Of a stretch of 64,000 nucleotides of DNA, positions 1 through 11,611 are shown piece by piece; the stretch's first letter is position 1; every line of letters starts with the position of its first letter. Made by a program: the position numbers and the translations under genes. The DNA is from Odontocerum albicorne (taxonomy: Eukaryota > Arthropoda > Insecta > Trichoptera > Odontoceridae). The notes under the pieces are model-generated. The model saw nothing but the letters and a program-made list of their open reading frames with translations, searched no databases and was not told where the DNA came from. Location of the stretch: the NCBI GenBank assembly GCA_949825065.1, contig OX463848.1, forward strand, positions 37,441,994-37,505,993, in the 5' to 3' direction.

Positions 1-13
1 TAGTAAAACAAGC

Positions 14-90
14 CTACAAGGGGGCGTTGACGTATCCTCAGAAACTACAGGGGGCGCTGCCTTATCCTCAGAAACTACAAGGGGGCGTTG
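14..90. repeat. 30/31-bp direct repeat, about 2.5 copies
   Basis: The motif CTACAAGGGGGCGTTG followed by TATCCTCAGAAA recurs at 14, 45 and 75. It is unusually G-rich for the region. The window edge may cut a longer array. Confidence 0.8.
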
Positions 91-1100
91 GTTTAAAAAA
101 AGCTTGGGAATGTAGACAATATACGAATACAATAAATAAATATATGAATTTATTTATGGAAAAAAACAATCATCTACCAAACCACGGATATGTTTTCGTC
201 TTCATTCTTTTCTACTAAATCCAGACCGACCCATGGAGCATTTATGGAATTCGAGATTTATATTCGGATTTATCCGTTTTCTTGATTTCTAGATTTTACA
301 ATCTTTTGGCCAAGGGCAACACTTTTTGCTGTTCCACCAGTTTAATCTATATACCCTTTCGAGACATAACGTGGAAAATTGTGTTTTTATGATTTAGCGT
401 ATTCCGTCAGCGAAGCAAATCTGTTGTTATAAATCAAATAATTTATGTCGGCAGTCATGCCAGATTTATTTCTATGTCAACAAAAAAGGTAAGCTTTGTT
501 GCTTTGTACTCGCCGATCCAAGTTTTACAACTTCTGTCATCATAAAAATAAGCAAAGAAATCCGCATATTTTTATATTGTGAACAGCAAAGCAAAAGAAA
601 CAAACTGCTCAGTTGTTCTAGGTTACGTAAACATTTTGTTTTTGAGGTGAATTAAAAAAATATGTGAATTTCATTTGAAGATATTTGTTGAACTTAACAA
701 TTTTTGACAAACTTTGTGAGGTTTAAGCCTCTTTTTTTATAAATAAATGTTAACGACATCTTATTCTTTTGAAAATGTAAAATTTTAAACAAGTTACCAG
801 TTCCAACCGGAACAAATTACTTCAATTACAAATCGCATTTTCTTTAGAAAAAAATTAAGCGTTTTGAAAACGAGTAAAATAAGTCGGTCACTTTGGTCAG
901 TTTGTTTGGAAGACTTGATACGTTTTTGTAAAATTTATTAGAAATTTTCGTTGTATGCAGTAATGAAAACATAAAATCCTGTTATTTTTTAAAACTAACA
1001 ACCTGGTAGGTTAAATGTCATGCAAATTTTCTACCAATCAAAAAGGGGTTTAACATACCTGAAACTGAAACTCGTAGAATGTACAAAAATAATTGATATG
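91..1100. other. AT-rich unassigned sequence
   Basis: No ORF with recognisable coding features, RNA gene or clear repeat was seen. The sequence is low-complexity AT-rich DNA with many stop codons in all frames. Confidence 0.5.
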
Positions 1101-1104
1101 ATGA

Positions 1105-1350
1105 TTACAGAAAGAACTAGAAATTTAGGAATAAAGTGAAAAAGGTTGAATGTTAACTTGAAGGATGAAGAAGAGTACGTTGAGATGGTTTGGGCATGTG
1201 GAAAGAATGAATTAAGAAATACTACCAAAACAAGTATATGGTGCAAATGTGAGTGGAAAGTGTGGAAGAGGAAGACAAAGGAAAATATTGAAGGATCAAG
1301 TGGACGATTTTAAGAAAAAAGGAAACATAAGAAATCAGAAAAATCGTAGC
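1105..1350 (+). pseudogene. LINE C-terminal fragment (LRWFGHVERM family)
   Basis: One frame near 1165 reads MKKSTLRWFGHVERMN and then stops. After a frame change, the following bases read VYGANVSGKCGRGRQRK and then LKDQVDDFKKK. This pair of blocks is the usual C-terminus of ORF2 in a large group of endonuclease-reverse transcriptase LINEs, lying downstream of the polymerase domain. The frame change and stop show it is dead. Further copies of the same family lie near 15.5, 42.6, 48.7, 57.7, 61.7 and 63.6 kb. The clade (RTE-like is my guess) cannot be fixed without the polymerase domain. Confidence 0.75.
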
Positions 1351-1351
1351 C

Positions 1352-1430
1352 TTTCTTCATTCATTCATTCTACGTGCCCAAATCATCTCAAAGTGATCAC
1401 TTTCATCTTACATTCGCCTTAAGTTTACAT
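1352..1430 (-). pseudogene. Inverted LINE fragment, same family
   Basis: The reverse complement carries the same KANV...LRWFGHVERM coding stretch as the plus-strand fragment just upstream, so the two lie tail to tail as an inverted pair. Stops and small indels interrupt it. Confidence 0.6.
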
Positions 1431-1557
1431 CCGTTCAAAGTTGATACTTAAACACTAATGTTAACCATTAATCTTAGGAGATATTGATACAGTCTAATTC
1501 GAGTATATGTGTTTAAGTGGCCTATTGACTTTGTTTTCTATTGTTAAACACAGTCGA

Positions 1558-1605
1558 TATCCTTCGTAACTCATCCACCATCTGAGCAAATACTACCTCA
1601 ATAGC
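1558..1605 (-). pseudogene. LINE scrap (DGRRVTRDIERRV region)
   Basis: The reverse complement matches, with changes, the block at 12240-12300 that reads SDGRRVTRDIERRV. That motif lies between the polymerase and C-terminal blocks of the same LINE group. Related scraps lie at 41760-41795 and 44585-44640. Confidence 0.45.
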
Positions 1606-1609
1606 CGGA

Positions 1610-3105
1610 ATTATTAACACTTGCCTTACTGTGCTAAACAATTCCGCCAGCCACTGTGCTGGACGCTCGGCATCCAGTGAAAAATGTATGTTTTAAATTA
1701 AAATTATGCAAAATATGCTATGTTATTTTTTGTAATTAGCTATATAATTATTTTATTATGTATTAAAACGTCGAATAACTAAATAAAATATAAGTCCTGG
1801 CCCCTCACTATCCACCATAGGGTGGCAAGTATTAACTTGATCTAATCTTTTATTACTTCCCCATTCATCGTCATGTTAACTTTCCTATCATTCTTTTCCT
1901 TTTCTATTTATGATTTAATAACATTCAACATTTGATCTATTTCTTTATAGTTATTTTACAATGTACACTTCAGACTGTAATTTATCCTCATAAATTTATT
2001 CTAGTAGTTCTTAAATTGACACAAGTGTTGGATTTGATTTTTTGAAGAATAACATATATAACATAATGAACGATAATGATTTAACGATACTGTGATTTAT
2101 TTATGCCTTCCGCTTTTCATATATCAGTAGCGTGTCTATAATAGGTTTTTATGTCATTTACCTGCCCTTGGATACTGTCTTTACGTATATTATATATTGA
2201 AAAAAAATGTTTTATATTTATTTCAAAAATTTACCGGAGAACTGAATGGAGTCGTTAAACGAAAAAGCCTCATTTTTATTTACCACAGACATCCACAGCA
2301 GTTTATTATATATTATATACCTCAATGGGAATCGATTAAATGAAGAAGGAGGTTCAATTTCAAGAACAAGTAACTTCTGGGTCATGGTTTGGGGAGGTCT
2401 AGGTTTTTGCGCATGAATTCCCTTGCAAATTAGATGAAAAGGCCTCCTCGATTCAGAATCTTCTCTTCTGTAAAGGGAATTTCTTTTATTTTGGCAATAT
2501 ACGAGTATATTATACCTCTGGTATGTGAAACTTATTTGTGATCATTTTTTTTCTATTTCTACAAAGCGTGTTTTTAAATTGAACTTTGAGCTTTCATGCG
2601 TGAGAATATTTTTTACAATTTTTAAAAGGATGTTTATAAACTTAACTTATAGATTTTTTTTGCCTGAATCCATGTTTATGTGGCTTACAATAATATGAAA
2701 ATTAATTGAGCTACGCTCAGAAAGCAGTCTCTTCTAAAATAAATTCTTAATCTGGAATCGAGCTTACTACTATTGAAAGATTAAAAAAAAGAAGGTGGTG
2801 CTGCGGCCATTAGATGGTTACTTTTTTGCATTTTTTAATCATAAATAGTTCCGAAAGTCTGACTAATTGAAATCTTCTGATCGAGAATAGTCCCGTTATC
2901 TAAGTGTATCGGACGTGTGCCGCCACCCGTGTGTGTGTGTGTGTATGTGATATGAGGAAAAGGACATTTAGGTGTAGATCTGTATATATATAAAATTGAT
3001 GTATTTGTCTATTTCATCTGTGTATGAACCTTTTACATGTATCGTGTCATTCTAATGTTCTTGTATTTTATATGTTATAATAATGTGTAGAATAACTATG
3101 TAAAT
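1610..3105. other. AT-rich unassigned sequence with a short GT microsatellite
   Basis: No supportable gene was seen. A GT run at 2929-2946 is the only simple repeat of note. Confidence 0.5.
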
Positions 3106-3109
3106 ATGT

Positions 3110-3740
3110 TTGAGTCCGATTGCACTCGCGACCGCACAGGGAAAATGTGCTGGCGGCCGAGGCATCGAGACTAAGGCCAAGGTCAGTCGGGCTAAGCGGC
3201 GCCCCGAGCCATCAAAATGGTTGTATGTTACGGGTAACGGGCGCTTGTTATGACCGATTGACCATTAATATAGAGGGCCCCTCAATTTGGAAATCATCAC
3301 TTGTGCTTCTCCCTTCTTCGGAAAAATATATTCTCAGTAATACCGATTTTACCGTGTTTTTACTTGAGACCCGCTACCCTACATCGACTGCCTGAGAGCA
3401 ATCTCTCCCTGCTCTTCTTCTTCTGCTAGATCTTCGCTACGGAATTCGCTAGCTCGATTCTCTGAGCGCTACGCGGCGACCAACCACCTATATACAGTCT
3501 TTGTACCTGTCCGGTACACTAAGTGTACCATGTGGTGAATTCCGCCCTTCGGCCATCTCAGAATTCTTATCAGTCGAGAAGCGAACCCATGATTCGCCCT
3601 CCTCATATACCAGTATCGATCCAGAAGCTCAGGAAGAGAAAGCTACACGAAGGTGACTTCTCGAGAATCCTTCACATCAGTCCATCGAAGACCCAGTTTC
3701 AAGAAACGAGCGCTGATATTATAAGAAGATAATTTTCTTA
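3110..3740. other. GC-richer block of unknown nature
   Basis: About 630 bp with clearly higher GC and CpG content than the flanks. It contains short ORFs at 3120-3395 and 3523-3732 (plus strand) whose products I do not recognise, and a perfect 8-bp palindrome at 3513-3529. Size and composition would suit a solo LTR, a non-autonomous element or a host exon/UTR, but I see no terminal repeats or target duplication that decides it. Confidence 0.4.
3513..3529. repeat. Perfect short palindrome
   Basis: GGTACACT, one base, then AGTGTACC. It lies inside the GC-richer block. Confidence 0.85.
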
Positions 3741-4345
3741 GAAGGGTTTTTCTTTCCTTGTATTAATAGTATATTTCTCTATGTTTTAATTTAAATATTA
3801 TTTGAATCTTTTCACTTGCCACTATTTTTTAAAAGCATCCCCTGTTTCTCAGTGTGTTTAGCTATTAGAAGTTAAATTTAAGATTTTTTGGTGAACAATA
3901 AAATATATTACAACAGATTTTTTTAAAAATAAACCAGACAAAGCCTTTGTTTAAGAAACTTCTTCGCTGGTTTGCAATGAGTCTAAAAGGGGAGGGAAAA
4001 GGGGTCTTTTAGGAAAGCTCATATTCAAAAGTGGATAATCTCAATCTTATAAATTGAAGGCGTAATACGACATAACGTCGTAGGATTCTGGTCCTGTATT
4101 ACTCAATGCCGAAATGTAATTATCAAAACTTTATCCAGCTTGATCTCGTCGATCGTCGCCAAAAAACCACTGCTGCCAGACTAAAGAGGGAAAACAAGAC
4201 TTAAGAAATATTTTACTAATTTATATATTTTTCCCAAATGTGGGTTTTTTATTCCCATGTTTTATTATAAATATTTATTTTTGTTGTTATATTCCGTGCC
4301 TTTTTATTTTCAATCCTATTTTTGTTATATTTTCGTTTTTTGATC
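3741..4345. other. Unassigned AT-rich spacer
   Basis: No recognisable gene. The 82-codon ORF at 4240-4488 runs into the tandem array and is not credible as a protein. Confidence 0.5.
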
Positions 4346-4348
4346 AAA

Positions 4349-4736
4349 TCAAATTATGGCTTATCATATATGTACACTGGATGGTACATAAGCTATTCCT
4401 CGTGATAAAGTATAATTGTCAGCCTGAGATTGAAAATTATGGCTTATCATATATGTACACTGGCTGGTACATAGGCTATTCATCGTGATAAAGTATAATT
4501 GTCAGCCTGAGATTGAAAATTATGGATTATCATATATGTACACTGCCTGGTACATAGGCTATTCATCGTGATAAAGTATAATTGTCAGCCTGAGATTGAA
4601 AATTATGGATTATCATATATGTACACTGGCTGGTACATAGGCTATTCCTCGTGATAAAGTATAATTGTCAGCCTGATATTGAAAATTATGGCTTATCATA
4701 TATGTACACTGGCTGGTACATAGGCTATTCATCGTG
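4349..4736. repeat. 83-bp tandem array, left part
   Basis: Monomers recur every 83 bp (matching bases at 4354, 4437, 4520, 4603 and 4686). Each contains AAATTATGGCTTATCAT, a GTACACTGGCTGGTAC core and CGTGATAAAGTATAATTG. The last monomer stops at CGTG, where the LINE begins. The array resumes at the matching base after the LINE tail. Confidence 0.92.
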
Positions 4737-6371
4737 TTTTCAACAGTTTATTGTAGGGACTCCGAGGCATTTGTTTTTGATGAACACCATACTTCCTCGG
4801 GATTTAAGCTAAGCATCACTACATTTGATATACTCAAACAAATAAAGTTGATGAAAAACACGAAAGCAGTCGGGCCGGACGGAGTACCTACATTTTTTCT
4901 TAAGGGCTGTAGTGAATTGCTTTCTGCACCTCTTGCTTACATATTTAATCTTGTCTTCCGAGTCCATACTTTTCCAAGTGAATGGAAAAAGACTCGAGTT
5001 ATTCCCATATTTAAAAATGGTTCTAAGGACGATATAACCAACTACAGACCTATCGCCATACTTTCTTCAATAGCTAAGCTCCTAGAAATGTTTATGGATC
5101 GCACACTAAGGTCGTTAGTCGACCCATACATAATTGATGAGCAGCATGGCTTCAGAAGAGGCAAATCTACTGAATCCAATCTGATGGTCTTCACCGACTA
5201 TGTTTCAAGGGCTGTAGATAGTGGCAATCAGATTGATTGTTCGTATCATGACTTTGCAAAAGCTTTTGATCGCGTCAATCACAAAAAAATATTAGAAAAA
5301 ATGAGTGAACTTGGGATCCCAGGTAACTTACTAAGGCTGCTGTCAGATTATCTTACAGATAGAAAACAATTTGTTTCACATGGAATCTACAACTCCGATT
5401 ACTTCACTGCCTACTCAGGTGTTCCGCAGGGGTCTAATCTTGGACCTACCTTATTTCTTATTTTTATTAATGATATAGGTAGAGTTATAAAAAAATCCAC
5501 GTTTCTTCTATTTGCTGATGACCTCAAAATCTTTCAAAAAATTCGTTCTTATACCGACTGCTTAGACCTACAGGCAGATCTCAACAACGTTTGTGAGTGG
5601 AGCCACAATAATAAATTATATTTCAACGCATCAAAGTGCAAAATTATGTCGTATCATCGCTCACACGTCTTGAAATTCCATAGATATACACTTGAATCTA
5701 TACCTATTCCCCGCACAAATAATATTAAAGATCTGGGTGTCTTGTTCCACAGCAATCTCGCGTTTGGTCCTCACATAGAAATTATGTGCAACTCAGCTTA
5801 TAAAACTCTAGGATTTGTAATGAGAATCTCTAAGTCGTTTGAAAACCAATTGGTGCTCAAAACGTTGTTTAATTCATTGATCCGTAGCAAACTAGAAAGC
5901 AATGCTTGCATTTGGAGCCCGGTGGGGGCGCAAAACTCGCTCATGGTGGAGAAAGTACAAAAAAAATATCTACGATATCTCTACATGAGTGAGTTTGGTG
6001 TCTATCCGTGGCTATATCCTACGCAGTTTCTGCTGGGCATGCTCGGGTATAACTCCTTGAGCGTAAGAAGAGATCTGCGTCTCTTGGTATACGTTGTCAA
6101 ACTCGTTCGAGGAGTTGTGAGCTGTCCAGCATTACTACAAAGATTAGCGTTAAATGTTCCTAACAATTACACTAGACTGCGCCGGCAGGAACTGTTCTCA
6201 ATAACATTCGCAAGAACGGGTCTTCCAGCCGCTATGCCTGTTGGAAGGGCCTTAACTCTTCTTAACGGGACTGCTTCGGATATTGACATATTTCATATCA
6301 CATTACCAAAAGCAAAAGTAAATTTTCTTCTTAGATTAAGCGCGTTAGAAAGCACTCATCAACATACTTAA
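4734..6371 (+). CDS. LINE ORF2 C-terminal two-thirds: reverse transcriptase
   Basis: A 545-codon open frame encoding a non-LTR reverse transcriptase that would copy element RNA at a nicked target. Visible blocks in order: NTKAVGPDGVP (about residues 42-52), TNYRPIAIL (102-110), HGFRRGKSTES (138-148), motif A HDFAKAFDR (172-180), motif B SGVPQGSNLGP (228-238) and motif C FADDLKIF (260-267). A thumb and a C-terminal region containing LRLLVYVVKLV follow. The endonuclease domain is missing, so the element is 5'-truncated. The first codon (GTG) belongs to the flanking array, not to a real start. The C-terminal layout resembles the minus-strand fragment at 35.8 kb. No internal stop is present, which suggests a fairly recent insertion. 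The clade is most like jockey/CR1-type LINEs, not certain. Confidence 0.9.
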   Translation: MFSTVYCRDSEAFVFDEHHTSSGFKLSITTFDILKQIKLMKNTKAVGPDGVPTFFLKGCSELLSAPLAYIFNLVFRVHTFPSEWKKTRVIPIFKNGSKDDITNYRPIAILSSIAKLLEMFMDRTLRSLVDPYIIDEQHGFRRGKSTESNLMVFTDYVSRAVDSGNQIDCSYHDFAKAFDRVNHKKILEKMSELGIPGNLLRLLSDYLTDRKQFVSHGIYNSDYFTAYSGVPQGSNLGPTLFLIFINDIGRVIKKSTFLLFADDLKIFQKIRSYTDCLDLQADLNNVCEWSHNNKLYFNASKCKIMSYHRSHVLKFHRYTLESIPIPRTNNIKDLGVLFHSNLAFGPHIEIMCNSAYKTLGFVMRISKSFENQLVLKTLFNSLIRSKLESNACIWSPVGAQNSLMVEKVQKKYLRYLYMSEFGVYPWLYPTQFLLGMLGYNSLSVRRDLRLLVYVVKLVRGVVSCPALLQRLALNVPNNYTRLRRQELFSITFARTGLPAAMPVGRALTLLNGTASDIDIFHITLPKAKVNFLLRLSALESTHQHT

Positions 6372-6562
6372 GTGACTGAATATATATGTAACATACGTTT
6401 GTGTGTAAATACTCGTTTGTATACATATGCATTATTTTTTATTTTATATAATTTAAAAAAAAAAAAAATTTCCCTGTAATTTTTCTTCTTTTTTAATGTC
6501 TTGTATTTTTCAATGTAATTGGGCTAAGCCTGTTTTGAAAAAATAAATAAATAAATAAATAA
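4737..6562 (+). mobile_element. 5'-truncated LINE with a TAAA-repeat tail, inserted in the 83-bp array
   Basis: The body begins at TTTTCAACAG straight after the broken monomer. It contains the RT ORF and a 3' UTR with an A-run near 6452, and ends in tandem TAAA units at about 6541-6562. The monomer resumes with ATAAAGTATAATTG, so left CGTG and right ATAAAG rejoin exactly. No target-site duplication is visible, and the tail shares ATAAA with the target. Confidence 0.88.
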
Positions 6563-6742
6563 AGTATAATTGTCAGCCTGAGATTGAAAATTATGGCTTA
6601 TCATATATGTACACTGGTTGGTACATAAGCTATTCCTCGTGATAAAGTATAATTGTCAACCTGAGATTGAAAATTATTTCTTATCATATTTATACACTGG
6701 CTGGTATAAAGGCTATTCCTCGTGATAAAGTATAATTGTCAG
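6558..6742. repeat. 83-bp tandem array, right part
   Basis: About 2.2 more monomers continue from the exact break point. The last is more diverged (TTTCTTATCATATTTATACA) and the array ends near AATTGTCAGATG. Left and right parts together make roughly seven monomers. Confidence 0.9.
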
Positions 6743-6988
6743 ATGTCTGTTCATAAATTAGTTTATTGTGTGTACAAGTATTTATGCACTTGAACAAGCA
6801 CACGGTTTTGGAAGGTCAAACTCATGGTTTCGATGCAAGAAGATCAACATGTAGTTAGACAGAGGTTTATTTAACACTATTTTGTGTAATTTAATTGTTT
6901 TTTTATGATGTAAAATAAATAAGTTGCAAATAAGTAACAGGAAAACTAATTCTGATGTGAAATTATCTTAGAGTTAAACCAGTTCAGA

Positions 6989-7066
6989 CGTGAATCCTCC
7001 CGGAATCGAAACGTGGTGCATTCGCTTTTTTAACATGAATGCTTACCGTTGGACCACAGCCTCTAA
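6989..7066 (-). ncRNA. tRNA-like SINE head
   Basis: The reverse complement has an A-box-like TGGTCCAACGGTAAG (7042-7056) and a B-box-like GTTTCGATTCC (7002-7012) at tRNA-like spacing. The ends do not pair into an acceptor stem, so this is a SINE head or tRNA relic rather than a working tRNA gene. Confidence 0.55.
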
Positions 7067-7288
7067 CACTGGCTGGAATAAAATAACTATTATTAATTGA
7101 TATCTCTTAAGTCTCGCATATCGTATTTTAAGTTTATTCTTGTCTTTCCATACTCCTTGCTTCATCCAGCGTACTCAACTTTCTGCCAAGACAAAAAATC
7201 CTCTACGACCCTTCTCTAGACATGTTCACATTGTTTAACTTTTAAAGTTCCGGACTCTTTTTTACGTTACAAGGGTCAGGTATAATTT

Positions 7289-7430
7289 TTACCTTAATTT
7301 AAAAGATAAAAGGCTTTTTAATTCATCCCCGTTATGCGTAAATACAACCATATCATCAGCGCCCAGTAATTCACATACATTACTATTTGACATTTGTATG
7401 CTACCTACTATATTGACCTCAGTAGTTGCT
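7289..7430 (-). pseudogene. LINE reverse transcriptase fragment (motif C region)
   Basis: The minus frame reads CELLGADDMVVFTHNGDELKS. This fits RT motif C and the following helix (family form: LLYADDMVIFA..GEEL), with G in place of the usual aromatic residue before ADD. Only about 45 codons remain, so it is a scrap. Confidence 0.6.
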
Positions 7431-7479
7431 TTACACATATTGTATGTAAATATTAAACAACGAGGGGGACATAACACTT

Positions 7480-8925
7480 TCTAACTTTTCCTTTTTGAAA
7501 TATTAAGTCACTCAGACAAGGCACTGTTCACTTGAATACATACTATACTTTCTGCATATAATGACGCAAAGTCACGCATTACTCGTTATTTACATTCATC
7601 ACCACACTTATTTGCAATACCAACACAGCACACTGTCATATTTTAAGATTTTGGAATTGATTAATTGTGACAGTACTAAGCCAATTATATTTACATATAT
7701 GAAAAAAAAACCTTACAAAAATTAATAAACGTATTTAATAATTCTCCGTTAGATTTTCACCTAAAATGAGGACAATTATGTTTCAGAGGCGCAGTCCTAA
7801 TTACAAAATCAGTCCCATAACAACCCTTTATATTTATTCAGAGTATTCAAATGCACGTCACATAGAAGTTGCCTCCCCATGGACCAACAGGGGTAGAGTT
7901 GGGGTACTTTAAATTCAACATTTATCACACAAAAGGTGAGCTTAATTTTTCAATATTTCGTAAGTGTTGTTAAAAAGCGATAATTATGTGATGTGCATTT
8001 ATAATAATTGTATTGGGTTGTTAATTTTTTTGAAAATTATCTTTTTCTTAGTCGTGTAGTTTAAAGGTGAGCAACATGGTTATTTTATGGTATGAAACTC
8101 CATGCCATCCAGTCTTGAGCCATGGTTTCTGCAACACTCAGAAATGACCTATTCATCTTTTTGACTTCTTTGGTCTATTAATCTTGCTGAAAATCATTCT
8201 CTTACTTGTCACCTCATAATATTTTCAGTCACAGCCAGCTTTTCCACTGACTTCATATCTTCTAGGAAAACGTCTGAAGTACGTCAGTGTTCTGTCCCTG
8301 CGTGTCATTGACTGCCTGTTTGCTTTAGGTGTATCTTGATGTCCATAAAATGCAAAACTTTGACCACCAATACACTACATCACAAAAACATCAATTTTTT
8401 CCTTCTTATTCCTCAGTATTCATGTTTTTGCTCAATAGTGTGCTTTGAAGAAAATCTTATTTCTCAATAGTTCAATATAGACTATATTATCATCAGACGT
8501 CTATACAAATCCAAAATGAAACGGAATTACGCATTTAACCTATCTTGTCCATTGTTTATCAATATTCCCATTGTCTTCTAGATAAGTTATTTTTATTTGT
8601 AAAAGTAATCTGGCGGGCTTATTGCAAGATGGCAATTTATTCTAATCATCCAGACAAAAGTCAATAAAGGCAGTTATATGGTCACTAAAAATATTTCAAT
8701 GACTACTGACTCTGACAAATTTTATAATCAACATATATAGTAAAAGTAAAGTAAGATACCATTAATCAAAGGAAAATGAAGAGATGAAAAATCAGGAATG
8801 AAACAGGTTATTTAAATGACTTCCAAATAAGTCGCTTCTTAATGCATGCCTAAGACGGAGCAAGTCTAACACAGACGGCAAAAATAAAAAAAAAAGTCCA
8901 CGGTTAAACTTTACGGCACAACTTC
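7480..8925. other. Unassigned AT-rich sequence
   Basis: No gene, RNA or repeat that I can support was seen. Confidence 0.45.
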
Positions 8926-8929
8926 GCTT

Positions 8930-10260
8930 TTCAACTAAATTGACGTTGAAATGGCGAAAAGATCCTCTACTACGAGGTCCAACAATAACAAAGACAGGAC
9001 AATCTCGATCCTTCCTGTTTTTTTTTCAAAGTTCTTGGAAAAATCAACTTCTTGCATATTTATTTTCAAATAAGCTTCTCAATCTCTTGCACTCTGGTTT
9101 ACTCCCTGGACACAGTACGATTACAGCACTCATCAAGATTATTAATGATATTGTCTGGACTATGGACAGTAGATGGTTCACGCTCCTAACACTGCTGGTC
9201 TTTAGTAGTTAATTTCAATTTGCATTGAGTACTTGACCCACCTGAACCTCTCATTTTATGCGTAAAAATGTTTCAAGAACTATTTGCATATGCATAGGCA
9301 ATAATCAAAATTCTCAAACCATTTGCTCGATTAGGTTCTAATGTCTACTGGCATTTTGCAAGGTAGAATACGGTCTCCAATTCTAATTTGAATTTTCATT
9401 GACTCGTTGCACAAATGATGTTCAATGTACACTAGCTTCTATCCTAGATGTTATTTTTGCTGCTGGTACCATGAATTATGGCCCCTGTAGCATCACGCAA
9501 TGACGTAAAATAAAGGTCTACTCGTGAATACTTTTAAATTAAAATTGATTGTTGTCATTAATGGACGTCTGCTGTAAAAATCCTCCAACATTTTTCCTTT
9601 ATTAAATTCGAGAATTCTGTGATTCCGTATTCATCATATGTCAAAAGTTTAAAAATCCTCATTGATGCAAATCTAAGTAAGCTTAATATCGTCTCCGAAT
9701 TATTCGCAAGACTTTAGCTTTTCTACGTTATCTAAACAGGATGCGTAATTTTCTCTCTGTTTGTAGTAAATATTCCTACCTTTTTTGCCTTGTGATTTCG
9801 TTATTTGATTACGGTGACGTATACTATTTGGGTGCCAACGAAAGACGTTGGATAACTTTGCATTTGATTTAACCTTAAGAAGTATGACCACGTATCATAG
9901 TTTCAGAACATACTTCAATGGTTGTAAATCAGACAGTAAAGAAACTTAACGCTTTGTCGACATTATGTTGTGTGCTTAACAATTCAAATTCTAGTTCATA
10001 TCTTCGTGAAAAATTCCACTTTCAATGAGAGATTCCTTTGCATATAAACACGCAGCACCTCATTAAACACATTTGTAATTCACTTGGCGCAATTGTGGAA
10101 TAAATTTCCACGAATAATCAGATATGCACAATCTTTATATACGTTGAAGAGATAATTGAAAAAAATATAAAATGACTCAGAATATTCTTTCATAGTAATT
10201 TTCCTTTGTATCCCTTCGTTTTCCTTGAACGATTTCCCTTACCCTTGTTCTATCATTAAT
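8930..10260 (+). pseudogene. Decayed LINE ORF2 (reverse transcriptase to C-terminus)
   Basis: Blocks of a jockey/CR1-like ORF2 appear in order but in changing frames. ISILPVFSKVLEK is near 8998-9040. LLPGHSTITALIKI, followed by a TLLTLLVFS remnant of motif A, lies in the 90-codon ORF at 8940-9212. A motif-B-like TGILQGRIRSPIL is near 9345-9390, DYGDVYYLGANERRW near 9805-9850, and LAQLWNKFPRIIRYA near 10090-10125. No motif C could be read. Many frameshifts and stops show long decay. The region between 9400 and 9700 is too degraded to place. Confidence 0.75.
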
Positions 10261-10264
10261 GTTT

Positions 10265-10925
10265 AGAGGTTATGTTTTTTTTTGTTATTTTTATTTTAAG
10301 ATGTTTTCAAACTAGCATGTATAAAATAACTTTACATACCCAAGAGAGATGCCAGAGGCTTTATCCTATCCGAATATTGCAAGTAGGGGTTATTCAAATA
10401 TATAAATTTTACTTCAAGATCTTAATTTAAATTATTTTAAAAACTTAAAAAATGCAGCGAAATTGAGATAAAATTTAATTAAAAAACAGAGCTTTATTAG
10501 TCACTAATGTATTATTTTTATTATATAAAAGAAAAATATCATCTGTAAACAAAAAAACGATACACAAACGGTTATAAATCTTTAAAGATTATAAATAAAT
10601 TTAAATGCAAGAAATTCAAATAGAGATTTTAAAAAAGTCACATTTTAACCCCCTCCTTTGTTCATTTTCCCAACGAGGAAACCTTTTATATGTCAAATAT
10701 TTTCACATTTATTTACACGAAAAACGAAATTATTTTTAATACTAAAGAACGAAAATATTCACATCTTAAGAACTTATAATACGCACCACATGAAAGTGAA
10801 TTTGGTTATAAAATATTTTTAGGAATTCCTCAGCTTCATAAATGTGAAAAATAAACAGCATATTTTATGAACTTATGAAAGTCAAACTCAGAATATTTCA
10901 GACATTTCTTTTACAAGTCATTAAT
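10265..10925. other. AT-rich unassigned sequence
   Basis: Nothing supportable seen. Confidence 0.45.
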
Positions 10926-10929
10926 CTCC

Positions 10930-11400
10930 GTTTTCGGACCATCAAATGTGCCCTGTGATTATAGAGATGATCCCCCTATCATTCGGAACAATCAGGCGTC
11001 ATCCAGAGCATGTAGTCCCGATGTCAAGACACACTAGCAAGTGCTGTGAGTTCTGCACATCCCCACAATCACATTGGATGCTATTTTCGTTCAAGAAATC
11101 TTATCCTTGCCTAAATCCTTGACTGTAGAAAACCCTTTTCTAAGTCTATTCGGATTCAAGCCAGTTGGTATCCAGGTGCCATCTTTTCCGAGAATTTTAT
11201 CCAGTAGTTAGATGTTTTTTTCTTTCAATTTCTAAAACCGCGCTTTTTCCGGAGAAATAGTCAGTTCTTGTTTTGTATTCATGAAACTTTTCCTGAATTT
11301 TAATCTTATTATGACTGTCTGGTGATCATATAAGGGTGTCTTGATTCCTGAAATTAGTTTGTTCATTTTACAAGTTAAACTTTAGTTCTTCGGTTAATCC
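10930..11400 (-). pseudogene. LINE ORF2 C-terminal relic with CDCG...HLLxC motif
   Basis: The reverse complement reads PNRLRKGF, then, after a frame change, QCDCGDVQNSQHLLVC and RLIVPNDRG. The CxCG...HLLxC block followed by a (E)DL...NDRA segment is the zinc-binding C-terminus of many jockey- and R1-type LINEs. At least one stop and one frameshift are present. The core at 10970-11055 also matches 44700-44780 at the DNA level. Confidence 0.6.
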
Positions 11401-11611
11401 AGGCACACAAAATAAAAAAAAATAGGCAGCGCCACATTCGATGTAAAGAAATACGAGTACACTTTACTTACGATGAAATCAATTTAACGAATAATTCTTA
11501 GATAAGATACTTCGTACTCATTTATTAATCTTTTATTTCATGAAGTTGTGAACTGTTAACATAAAATCCAATTTAGTTAATTTGTGAAAAAAATTAAACT
11601 TTTTGGTAATA

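Noticed and set aside
3120..3732. Two ORFs (91 and 69 codons) as host genes
   Set aside because: No recognisable domains, and the GC-richer context alone lengthens ORFs; kept only as an unassigned block.
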